The notes beneath the pieces were generated by a model. The model ran no database searches, was not told the DNA's origin, and was given only the letters and a program-made list of their open reading frames with translations. From assembly GCA_003649445.1 (NCBI GenBank), contig QMRV01000131.1:1-5526 (forward strand): a stretch of 5,526 nucleotides of DNA, read 5' to 3'. Position 1 is the stretch's first letter, and each line of letters starts with the position of its first letter. This DNA is from Thermoprotei archaeon. GTDB taxonomy: Archaea > Thermoproteota > Thermoprotei > Thermofilales > B15-G2. Below, piece by piece: positions 1 to 5,525 of the stretch. A program made the translations under genes and the position numbers.

Positions 1-1
1 A

Positions 2-358
2 GAAAATGTCCTAGCTAATGTTGATAAATTTATTGATGAATTAAAGGTTAAGGAGCTCATTGAGGAAATTATGAGAATAGTATTTATGCTAAACAATTAC
101 TTTAATGAGAAAGAACCATGGAAGCTAGCTAAGAATAAGCAGTACAAGGAATTTATAAAGGTGATGTTTAACTCCTTTGAAACATTAATCTTCATAGCGG
201 CACTTCTATACCCAGTAATACCTAAGACGATAAGTAGACTGTTCAAACATTTAGGGTTCAGTAAACCGCTGAAGGTAATTGAGTTAAAAAGGTATGGTGA
301 AAACATAGACTTCAAAAAACTGGAAAAAGTAAAGCCTATACTTTTCGCAAAACTTTAA
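2..358 (+). CDS. metG: Methionyl-tRNA synthetase, C-terminal fragment (5' end outside window)
   Basis: The reading frame is open from the first bases of the window, so only the last 118 residues are present. This enzyme charges tRNA-Met with methionine in the cytoplasm. The visible part is the all-helical anticodon-binding domain. The segment NNYFNEKEPWKLAKN corresponds to the NKYVDEQAPWVVAKQ region of the E. coli enzyme; the Trp encoded at 119-121 matches the Trp that stacks on the CAU anticodon there. The later stretch LLYPVIPKTISRLF matches the usual 'L.PVLPK' helix. The protein ends about 60 residues after this with PILFAKL, so it has no appended EMAP-like C-terminal tRNA-binding domain; in many archaea that domain is a separate protein. 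An ATG at 71 is internal and not a start. The stop (356-358) overlaps the stop of the convergent gene. The family call is firm and the fragment state is certain. Confidence 0.9.
   Translation, partial: ENVLANVDKFIDELKVKELIEEIMRIVFMLNNYFNEKEPWKLAKNKQYKEFIKVMFNSFETLIFIAALLYPVIPKTISRLFKHLGFSKPLKVIELKRYGENIDFKKLEKVKPILFAKL
314..328 (-). terminator. Possible T-tract terminator for the Ig-like protein gene, inside metG
   Basis: Read on the minus strand, about 27-40 bases past the stop of the Ig-like protein gene, there is a run of five T (328-324) followed closely by a run of six T (319-314). Archaeal RNA polymerase can terminate on T-rich tracts without a hairpin. The caveat is that on the plus strand these bases encode a Lys-rich stretch of metG (FKKLEKVK), which explains the A-runs without any regulatory role. 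Confidence 0.35.
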
Positions 359-2286
359 ACCCTATATCTTCTCCAGAAGATAAATGAAAGAAGACATAAT
401 GTTGACAGAGAAGCAATAAAGACTTCAATAGGTAAAATCCCGCTTCCAATTCTAATAATACCTAAAAGCTGAATGTTCAGCTGTTCTTTCCTCCGACCTT
501 CTACTACTTTAACGTTGATGGGATTTGAGGAAGCTATGATTTTAGAATTTGAAACTAAATCTACTCTATACGTGTGCATACCTAAAACCATAGGTGCAGT
601 AAAGGATATAATGTAGGCTGATCCTGTTTTCTTAATCGTTGCATTGGATACTTGCACCCATGGTCCTAGGGTGTTTTTCTGCTTTAGGAGAATTAACTGC
701 ATTTTATTCGAAGGCTGAGGAGACACTGTTACCGTAAGGTTAATTGTTGTTCCAGGTTTAACCTCTAAATAGGATGGTGTAGCTTTTACTATAATCTTCC
801 TAGATACTTCCACTATTACCTCATTACTTACTATACCGTTAGCAGCGACTATTCTAAACACATATTTACCAGGTTTATCAAGAGGGTCTAAAGTTATTGA
901 AGTACCTGGAAATTTAAGTTCCATAGATTTTAGTGAAACCCAGTTACTTGCATTTTCAAGCTTGTATTCTAGTGTAGCTTCTATTTCAGGTAAACCAACT
1001 TCAACTAGGAACTCTATTTTCTCATCAACACCATATTTGTTCTTCTTAGCCTTCAAATGTAGCGGATTTAAAATCTTAATTACATAGGCCGTTGAATTTT
1101 CCTCAAATAGTCTTAATGTGTAATCTCTGAATTCAATATATGCTATAATCACGTAGGAACCTGTTTCATTAAATGTTACATGTGTGAAAATATTTTTCTC
1201 CGATTCTTCAAAAATAACCTCTCTAAGTGATTCTTCGAATATTAATGTATTATTTGCCAGTAATTTCACTTTTTCTAAGAATATCTCTTGTCTTTCATCG
1301 TTGTTAATTACTCTAATAGCCACCGGTATTTTCTGCTTTACAAAACTATTTTCTTGAATAGAAACCTCTACATGAACGTCAGGTTTTAGTGTTATGTAAA
1401 GGATTTCTGCTGGAATGATTATTGTTAGTATTTTCTCTCCTATAATAGTTACTTCTACGTTTAAAGGAACGCTTCTAGAGTTTTCGCATAAAGTTTTTAA
1501 ATAGTCTTGAGGTATCGTAATCAACACTCCTGTATCGAATTCTCCAGTGAAGCTTCCAATGTAGGTTGAAGTAAGTAATGTCGTATTAGTTTTAACTCGA
1601 GCAACAACTTCAACACTATCATTTAAACCAAAATTAAACCCCTTTACAGTAAGTTCTATAGGTTCTAAGCTCTTTGTGAGGTCCCAGAAAGCTTTTAGTT
1701 TAGCGCATACCTCGACTATTGATGTGTCTTCATAAACTTCTACAGTATTATACGCTATTTTGATGTCTCTTAACCCCTCTCCAACAGCTATAAGCTGGAA
1801 AGGTGCTGGGTTATCGCTTGATGACCTACCTTTACTGCTTATTAACTCTACCTCAGGTATGAGGATAAGTTCTAGGCTTTCTCCCCGATCTATAACTTTT
1901 TTCAAAATAAATGCTTTAGGGTAAATGCTTATTTCATCTACGATTACCCTTTTAGTCCTAGACAGCTTACCTAAGTACCATGACTCCTCGTAAATCTCTT
2001 TCGAGTCCACAATATACTTCATTTTTAATACTGCATTTATGCTTTCATTTATACTTTTGAGCAATAGTAACTCAATATTCATAACTAGAGGACTAGTTAC
2101 GGTCCAAATGTTGTTATTTAAGTTCAGATTTAATGTCGCCCGGACAACGGCACCGTAATGTAGGATAATAAATTCTCTCCAACTATAAGTACTTGTAAAG
2201 GAGGAGGCAGGTTGAATGAGAAAAGTAGCTAGTAAGGTTAGTACTATGATACACTCCACTAGGTGTAAGCATTGTTTTAAAGCCAT
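355..2286 (-). CDS. Secreted, C-terminally membrane-anchored protein with Ig-like beta domains
   Basis: No specific family is recognised. Seen in the 643 residues: a Sec-type signal peptide at about 1-29 (hydrophobic core CIIVLTLLATFLI, then QPASS before a likely cleavage site), a long extracellular part, and one hydrophobic helix at about 617-637 followed by RRYRV, a typical stop-transfer anchor with a cytoplasmic tail. The extracellular part is rich in alternating beta-type residues. Its second half resembles three Ig-like or CARDB-like domains at about 300-405, 406-497 and 498-597; the last two show the 'V.PG..INLTV' and 'KPGKYVFRIVA' patterns of such folds. There are nine N-x-S/T sequons (Asn 80, 222, 234, 345, 373, 397, 445, 516, 548), consistent with archaeal N-glycosylation. 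The ATG at 2286 is preceded by GCGGGT six bases upstream and suits the signal peptide. Inferred role: cell-surface or S-layer-associated protein. Its closeness to archaellum genes does not prove a motility function. Confidence 0.8.
   Translation of the reverse strand: MALKQCLHLVECIIVLTLLATFLIQPASSFTSTYSWREFIILHYGAVVRATLNLNLNNNIWTVTSPLVMNIELLLLKSINESINAVLKMKYIVDSKEIYEESWYLGKLSRTKRVIVDEISIYPKAFILKKVIDRGESLELILIPEVELISSKGRSSSDNPAPFQLIAVGEGLRDIKIAYNTVEVYEDTSIVEVCAKLKAFWDLTKSLEPIELTVKGFNFGLNDSVEVVARVKTNTTLLTSTYIGSFTGEFDTGVLITIPQDYLKTLCENSRSVPLNVEVTIIGEKILTIIIPAEILYITLKPDVHVEVSIQENSFVKQKIPVAIRVINNDERQEIFLEKVKLLANNTLIFEESLREVIFEESEKNIFTHVTFNETGSYVIIAYIEFRDYTLRLFEENSTAYVIKILNPLHLKAKKNKYGVDEKIEFLVEVGLPEIEATLEYKLENASNWVSLKSMELKFPGTSITLDPLDKPGKYVFRIVAANGIVSNEVIVEVSRKIIVKATPSYLEVKPGTTINLTVTVSPQPSNKMQLILLKQKNTLGPWVQVSNATIKKTGSAYIISFTAPMVLGMHTYRVDLVSNSKIIASSNPINVKVVEGRRKEQLNIQLLGIIRIGSGILPIEVFIASLSTLCLLSFIFWRRYRV
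365..382. repeat. 8-bp perfect inverted repeat just after the metG stop
   Basis: TATCTTCT and AGAAGATA face each other across CC, giving an 18-base palindromic hairpin seven bases beyond the metG stop. It lies in the last codons of the convergent Ig-like protein gene, encoding the end of the membrane anchor (Phe-Trp-Arg-Arg-Tyr). A role in 3'-end formation or stability of either transcript is possible. No T-tract follows it on the plus strand, so it is not a typical terminator. Confidence 0.4.
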
Positions 2287-2324
2287 ACTGCTACCCGCTA
2301 TCTGTACTATAGTCAGAGCTACAT

Positions 2325-2333
2325 GATATATAG
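2325..2333. promoter_or_regulatory. Near-symmetric TATA element, candidate bidirectional promoter
   Basis: The sequence GATATATAG reads CTATATATC on the other strand, so a TATATA core is available in both directions between two divergent genes. Taking the usual archaeal distance of about 26 bases from TATA centre to transcription start, plus-strand RNA would begin near 2355 and minus-strand RNA near 2303. Both lie shortly before the chosen starts (2370 and 2286) and just before G-rich Shine-Dalgarno-like motifs (GTGGGT on plus, GCGGGT on minus). No clear purine-rich BRE is visible on either side, so the direction preference cannot be read from sequence. Confidence 0.5.
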
Positions 2334-2369
2334 AATATGAAGAGACCTAGCGACTGTGGGTCGAAAAAC

Positions 2370-2744
2370 ATGAAAATATGGTCTATTTCCATGAGGGAGA
2401 GAAGTAGTAGTTGGATTGAAGACTTTATATTGTTAGCCTTCTTCTTCGTAGCCGTTTACGCCATGGTATATATAGCTTTAAGACTAAGTAACTTCTCCAA
2501 CATAGAGGAATTGTTAAACATATTAAGATCTCCTATAATGACAATAGTTTATTCCGTATTAGGCATAATTACGGGGATTGCAGGAATAAAGGAGATTTAT
2601 TTTGGAATATATCGTAGAGGCAATGTTTCATTAGGGTTTGCGCTGGTCTTCGTTAGTGCCATGTTCTTCCTAGCATTTTACTTTCTGTCGGTAAATATGT
2701 TGGTTAATTCTTTGAATAAGCTAGTAACGTCTATGGGTATTTAG
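2370..2744 (+). CDS. Small membrane protein with three predicted helices, unknown function
   Basis: I do not recognise this 124-residue protein. Three strongly hydrophobic helices are visible, at about residues 15-37 (LLAFFFVAVYAMVYIALRL region), 54-78 (IMTIVYSVLGIITGIAGI region) and 85-111 (LGFALVFVSAMFFLAFYFL region). A basic N-terminus (MKIWSISMRER) and a basic loop (YRRGN) between helices 2 and 3 suggest a cytoplasmic N-terminus by the positive-inside rule. No catalytic motif is seen. The frame is open upstream to an ATG at 2337, but that codon lies only a few bases after the TATA element and probably before the transcription start. The ATG at 2370 has GTGGGT eight bases upstream and is preferred; an ATG at 2391 is a further option. 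It is divergent from the Ig-like protein gene and convergent with arlJ, with only two bases between stops. A partnership with the Ig-like protein is a guess from the shared promoter region. Confidence 0.65.
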   Translation: MKIWSISMRERSSSWIEDFILLAFFFVAVYAMVYIALRLSNFSNIEELLNILRSPIMTIVYSVLGIITGIAGIKEIYFGIYRRGNVSLGFALVFVSAMFFLAFYFLSVNMLVNSLNKLVTSMGI

Positions 2745-2746
2745 TC

Positions 2747-4369
2747 CTAAACTGTTGTAAAGGTTTCTGTAAGTTCAAGGAGTTCAGCAAACATCATACT
2801 TGACATGAACTTTATACCGAACATTACTAGGCCGCTTACCGCTAGGAGAATACTCAAAGGCACCCAAACGGTCTCATACATTCCTCCTTGAGCAACTTTT
2901 ATAGCAAAAGCGTTCGTAATAGCCATCACTATTATGAACACTACTGTAGCTAAAATTGTAGTGTCAAGAGGTATTGGCTGAAAGGGAAGTATTATATGCA
3001 TGCCTGTTTCTACAGTTTGTAATGTAGACATTAATTTGTAGAATATGGATAGCAGCTCCAGTACAAATGTTAATACTGCTACGAGAAGAGAGTGAATTAT
3101 GTAAACTGTGGATTCGAAAGCTTTTGTTACCTGTATTCTTTGCTTCCTAATATCCATTATTCTAAACGATGTTTCGCTAAGTACTGTGCCTACGTTTGCT
3201 AAGTCTCCTCCAGCGTCTATAGCGTCGAAAAGCACGTTAACGTTTCTGCGCAGCAACTCGCTCCATGTTTCTACGATAAGTTTTTTCCAGGAAACTTTAG
3301 GATCAACACCTATGGTCAGCCTTGCTAGTAATCTTTGAAGATACCTTGTTAATGGGCCATAATCGCTTCTTAGCGTTGAAGTTAATGCCTTAGGGGTGTG
3401 AGGGACTGTTGCATATGTTAGTCCGAAGCTTCGGACAAATATTGGAAAGAAAGCTTCTATCTCTCTTATTTTCTTCTCTATTTTCTTCGCGTAAAAACCC
3501 GGTATAAGTAATGGTAAGGCGCCAAGGCTCATAGCAAGACTTGGGTTTCCAGAGTAACCATATATGACTAAGCCTATAATGATGGATAAGCTAGCGCCTA
3601 TAACAAGTAATATCCTATACTTTGTTCTTTCAGGAGGGTATTCACCAATATTATGCGTCAGTCTTTCTCTAGGAAGTATCCTATAAAGCACATAAACTAA
3701 GAAAATCAAAGCTACCGCTATGCCTATGTAAGCAACTATGACGGTATTTACAGATGAAGAAAACAGCATCGAGAATATAATAACTGTTATTGCCATAAAC
3801 ATCGAGCTTGAAACACTTGAAGTATATACGCCAAGTAGCAGCTTTGTTGCCTCCACTATTCTACCATAATGAGCTTGCATTTCAGTTAATAATGCCCTAC
3901 GTTCTACGTCCAAGAATATTTCAGGATCCTCACCTATGTTCAGTAATTCACCTAAGCGCATTAGGAAATCTCTAAAAACCTTGTTCCTAGTCTCCTTAAC
4001 CACTACCCTTATCGCCTTAGCAAATCCAAAACCCCATTCTACAGCCAGTGTAGCTATTCTTCTAAGTATTCTATCATAGTCCCCGTAACCTCCGGCAATA
4101 TTGTTTAATTCGAAAATTCTTTTTCTAGGAGGTTTTCCTGTTGAAACAGCGTACATGTGAGTTACAAGGTAAATTAATGTATCATCTACTTCGTACGTTA
4201 CGGTACGCTTCTTAATCCATGGCATTAGAAATCTTAGGAAAACAAGTACCAGGACTAAAGCAACAGGTATAGGTCTGTAAGTTTCAGGTATAAAATTCAA
4301 CGATATTAGCAGTATCGCTGCTACTACTATCAACACTACATTGTTTTTTAATACCAAAGTATTCTTCAC
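2747..4369 (-). CDS. arlJ: Archaellum membrane platform protein ArlJ (FlaJ), GspF/TadC-like
   Basis: ArlJ is the polytopic inner core of the archaellum motor. It is the membrane platform on which the ATPase ArlI and ArlH act to assemble and rotate the filament, and is related to type II secretion GspF and pilus PilC/TadC. Seen in 540 residues: two N-terminal helices (about 10-25 and 33-48), a first T2SSF-like cytoplasmic domain at about 60-175 carrying GEDPEIFLDVERR (146-158), a central group of helices (about 182-205, 208-229, 252-271, 277-292), a second T2SSF-like domain at about 300-415 carrying DAIDAGGDLANVG (382-394) and MDIRKQR, then three C-terminal helices (about 417-444, 469-494, 501-525). 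The two-domain layout and the length suit FlaJ. The GTG start forms GTGA with the stop of arlG, implying translational coupling. A TTG at 4357 is an alternative start, since GGTGA lies eight bases before it. ArlI and ArlH genes, usually next to arlJ, are absent here. Confidence 0.88.
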   Translation of the reverse strand: MKNTLVLKNNVVLIVVAAILLISLNFIPETYRPIPVALVLVLVFLRFLMPWIKKRTVTYEVDDTLIYLVTHMYAVSTGKPPRKRIFELNNIAGGYGDYDRILRRIATLAVEWGFGFAKAIRVVVKETRNKVFRDFLMRLGELLNIGEDPEIFLDVERRALLTEMQAHYGRIVEATKLLLGVYTSSVSSSMFMAITVIIFSMLFSSSVNTVIVAYIGIAVALIFLVYVLYRILPRERLTHNIGEYPPERTKYRILLVIGASLSIIIGLVIYGYSGNPSLAMSLGALPLLIPGFYAKKIEKKIREIEAFFPIFVRSFGLTYATVPHTPKALTSTLRSDYGPLTRYLQRLLARLTIGVDPKVSWKKLIVETWSELLRRNVNVLFDAIDAGGDLANVGTVLSETSFRIMDIRKQRIQVTKAFESTVYIIHSLLVAVLTFVLELLSIFYKLMSTLQTVETGMHIILPFQPIPLDTTILATVVFIIVMAITNAFAIKVAQGGMYETVWVPLSILLAVSGLVMFGIKFMSSMMFAELLELTETFTTV

Positions 4370-4854
4370 CTAATGGTCTGGGAGAAAATTTCCTCAGCTA
4401 TTCCTCCTTGAGGTAAGACTATCTTGATGTAGTAGGGTGTTTTTACAGAAGTGCTGTTAAACACTCTTAGCTCTAGGGTTTCTCCTAATTCCCATATGTT
4501 ATTTTCAACACCATACTCTATGAACGACCATTGACCTGAAGTTGGTGTATCACTATACGTATATGGTCTAGCTTCGCCTAATGTTCCAAAGTACACGTTT
4601 ATTTCGTTTATAGGCTTTATGGGTATTTTGCCTACGTTTTTCGCGAATATAAGAAAACATCCAAGGTCCTTATCGTATGTAGCATAAACTATAACTGCTT
4701 TGGCTTTAAGACGTTCAACGTTTTTCCTAGCTAATTGGGTGAATACATCTTTTACTTCAAAAACCTTGCCCATGAAGGTTGCTGCGAAAACAGAAGCTGC
4801 TATTATAGCCGCTACCAGTATTATTCCTTCTACAATTACGCTACTAAAACCCAT
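4366..4854 (-). CDS. arlG: Archaellum stator-family protein, probably ArlG (FlaG)
   Basis: ArlG and ArlF are small proteins with one N-terminal helix and an extracellular beta-sandwich; they form the stator part that links the archaellum motor to the S-layer. Seen in 162 residues: a pilin-like hydrophobic N-terminus (MGFSSVIVEGIILVAAIIAA, residues 1-20, helix to about 30), a short amphipathic linker, then a beta-rich domain with the family's typical 'I(F/Y).KNVGKIPI' pattern (FAKNVGKIPIKPINEINVYFG, in part) and a later W-E-L-G-E-T-L-E-L-R-V segment. The last two patterns favour ArlG; ArlF is the alternative, and the two are hard to tell apart by eye. No KRG-type prepilin cleavage site precedes the helix, as expected for these uncleaved proteins. 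The ATG has GGTGA nine bases upstream. The TGA stop overlaps the GTG of arlJ by four bases. It sits between a small membrane protein gene and arlJ in one operon. Confidence 0.75.
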   Translation of the reverse strand: MGFSSVIVEGIILVAAIIAASVFAATFMGKVFEVKDVFTQLARKNVERLKAKAVIVYATYDKDLGCFLIFAKNVGKIPIKPINEINVYFGTLGEARPYTYSDTPTSGQWSFIEYGVENNIWELGETLELRVFNSTSVKTPYYIKIVLPQGGIAEEIFSQTIR

Positions 4855-4863
4855 GCTTATAGC

Positions 4864-4868
4864 TCACC
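4864..4868 (-). promoter_or_regulatory. Shine-Dalgarno site of arlG
   Basis: GGTGA on the minus strand matches the archaeal 16S rRNA 3' end and lies nine bases before the ATG at 4854. It supports that start and means arlG is translated from a leadered message, most simply one continuing from the upstream genes. Confidence 0.6.
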
Positions 4869-4870
4869 AT

Positions 4871-4910
4871 TTTTAGAGAAGCTATTAATATAGCTAAAAC
4901 ATCTCTTAAA
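4871..4910. repeat. Nested inverted repeats upstream of arlG
   Basis: An inner perfect pair AGCTAT / ATAGCT (4880-4885, 4890-4895) flanks TAAT. An outer pair TTTTAGAGA (4871-4879) and TCTCTTAAA (4902-4910) matches in eight of nine positions, with a six-base AAAACA spacer only on the right side. In the minus direction the inner repeat contains CTATATTAA, which resembles a TATA box. The element could be an mRNA stem-loop, an operator, or an internal promoter for arlG-arlJ; sequence alone does not decide. A start about 26 bases from this TATA would fall at or past the Shine-Dalgarno site, which argues against the promoter reading. Confidence 0.4.
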
Positions 4911-4914
4911 GAAG

Positions 4915-4927
4915 CGACTAAGCGTCG
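4915..4927 (-). repeat. Short hairpin after the 71-residue protein gene
   Basis: CGAC and GTCG pair across a five-base loop, eight bases past the TAG stop (4936-4938). On the minus strand CTTCTTT follows. This is a weak stem of four pairs; it may protect or partly terminate the message, but could be chance. Confidence 0.25.
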
Positions 4928-4935
4928 AATACAGT

Positions 4936-5151
4936 CTATCTCTTACGCCTCAATAGGGAAATTAAAGCAACCATCAGCAGATGGAAACCTACGAAGAAAC
5001 TGAAGAAACCTCCAATAACGCCTAGTAATTGTACTATTAAGGTTCCACCATAGTACCCTGTATTGAACTGCGATGATATCATTAGACCACCAAATGCAAG
5101 AAGGAAACCTATGATCCCATAAAGAACTATGAACACTACCTCCTTACCCAC
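4936..5151 (-). CDS. Small two-helix membrane protein inside the archaellum cluster, unknown function
   Basis: I do not recognise this 71-residue protein. It has two predicted membrane helices, at about residues 5-26 (VVFIVLYGIIGFLLAFGGLM region) and 38-64 (Gly- and Phe-rich), joined by a short polar loop (SSQFNTGYYGG), and ends in the basic tail LLRRKR. The positive-inside rule puts both ends in the cytoplasm. The start chosen is GTG at 5151, because GGTGG lies five bases upstream (5157-5161). A longer frame runs to a TTG at 5214, but that extension would be encoded by the hairpin and T-tract after the flagellin gene and has no Shine-Dalgarno site. It stands between the flagellin gene and arlG, where Sulfolobales carry arlX. 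ArlX is much longer with one helix and a coiled coil, so this is not an obvious ArlX. A role in archaellum assembly or regulation is inferred only from position. Confidence 0.6.
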   Translation of the reverse strand: MGKEVVFIVLYGIIGFLLAFGGLMISSQFNTGYYGGTLIVQLLGVIGGFFSFFVGFHLLMVALISLLRRKR

Positions 5152-5156
5152 ATCCC

Positions 5157-5161
5157 CCACC
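5157..5161 (-). promoter_or_regulatory. Shine-Dalgarno site that decides the start of the 71-residue protein
   Basis: GGTGG on the minus strand stands five bases before the GTG at 5151. It favours this start over the TTG at 5214 and over the GTG at 5160, neither of which has a comparable motif. Confidence 0.5.
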
Positions 5162-5179
5162 AGGCATATTATGGGAAGG

Positions 5180-5218
5180 AAAAAAAGTGTTTTATTTTCA
5201 AAATTTGCCCGCAAGGGC
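5180..5218 (-). terminator. Hairpin plus T-tract after flagellin, likely partial terminator
   Basis: One base after the flagellin stop, GCCC TTGC GGGC forms a four-pair GC stem (5218-5207 on the minus strand). AAATTT follows at once, and a run of seven T ends the element at 5186-5180. Because the downstream archaellum genes lie close on the same strand, this would fit incomplete termination that lets abundant flagellin message stop here while a fraction reads on. The hairpin could also serve as a 3' stabiliser. On the plus strand the loop reads GCAA, a GNRA tetraloop, but transcription is expected from the minus strand. Confidence 0.5.
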
Positions 5219-5219
5219 T

Positions 5220-5525
5220 TTAGCCTAAATCAATTACTCCTTGATCAACGCTTGGCGGCATGGTTCTTTCAATTGTTAATGGTGCTCCTTCTGGAGGCTT
5301 AATTTCGAGCTTAAATGGATCATATCCTCCTAGCTTATATGAGGTACTGTAAATGTCTACTAACACTATGGCTTTTTCTCCAAACTCTAAGTTGCTATCT
5401 TTGCTATCATAGTTCTGTATACTGTCTATCCATAGGACCACAGCATATATGTCTGGTACGTTTCCTGAACCACCAATGCTACTAGCTTGAATAACTGATT
5501 GTACTGCATCTCTTATAGCGTCAAT
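5220..5525 (-). CDS. arlB: Archaellin (archaeal flagellin), C-terminal fragment (5' end outside window)
   Basis: The minus-strand frame is open to the window edge; the last 101 residues are visible, so the signal peptide and N-terminal helix lie beyond 5526. Archaellin is the structural subunit of the archaellum filament. The diagnostic part is the C-terminus: a beta-rich stretch (YAVVLWIDSIQNY, then EKAIVLVDIYSTSY) followed by GYDPFKLEIKPPEGAPLTIE in part, RTMPPSVDQG and a final VIDLG. The pattern 'PF.(I/L)E(I/V)KP..GA.LTIERT.P' with a terminal (V/I)..LG is the hallmark of crenarchaeal flagellin ends. No ATG start should be sought inside this fragment; internal Met and Val codons are in the middle of the fold. 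No N-x-S/T sequon occurs in the visible part. It is followed by a hairpin and T-tract, then the small two-helix gene, arlG and arlJ. The family call is strong, but the number of flagellin copies is unknown. Confidence 0.87.
   Translation of the reverse strand: MDAIRDAVQSVIQASSIGGSGNVPDIYAVVLWIDSIQNYDSKDSNLEFGEKAIVLVDIYSTSYKLGGYDPFKLEIKPPEGAPLTIERTMPPSVDQGVIDLG

Noticed and set aside
97..315. Minus-strand open frame of 72 codons opposite metG
   Set aside because: It is the shadow of a well-supported metG fragment, has no recognisable protein features and no start signal.
2337..2369. ATG at 2337 as the start of the three-helix protein
   Set aside because: It follows the TATA element by only a few bases, so it would lie before the expected transcription start; ATG 2370 has a better placed G-rich motif.
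2370..2744. The three-helix protein as the archaellin signal peptidase (PibD/ArlK)
   Set aside because: That enzyme is larger with about six helices and a GxHyD motif with a second Asp; no such motif is visible here.
3108..3338. Plus-strand open frame of 76 codons opposite arlJ
   Set aside because: It lies wholly inside the second T2SSF-like domain of arlJ on the other strand and shows no ribosome-binding site or family pattern.
4936..5151. Assignment of the two-helix protein as ArlX
   Set aside because: ArlX is much longer, with one N-terminal helix and a coiled coil; only the gene position is similar.
5152..5214. TTG at 5214 as the start of the two-helix protein
   Set aside because: The added 21 residues come from the flagellin 3' hairpin and T-tract, and GTG 5151 has a clear GGTGG motif.
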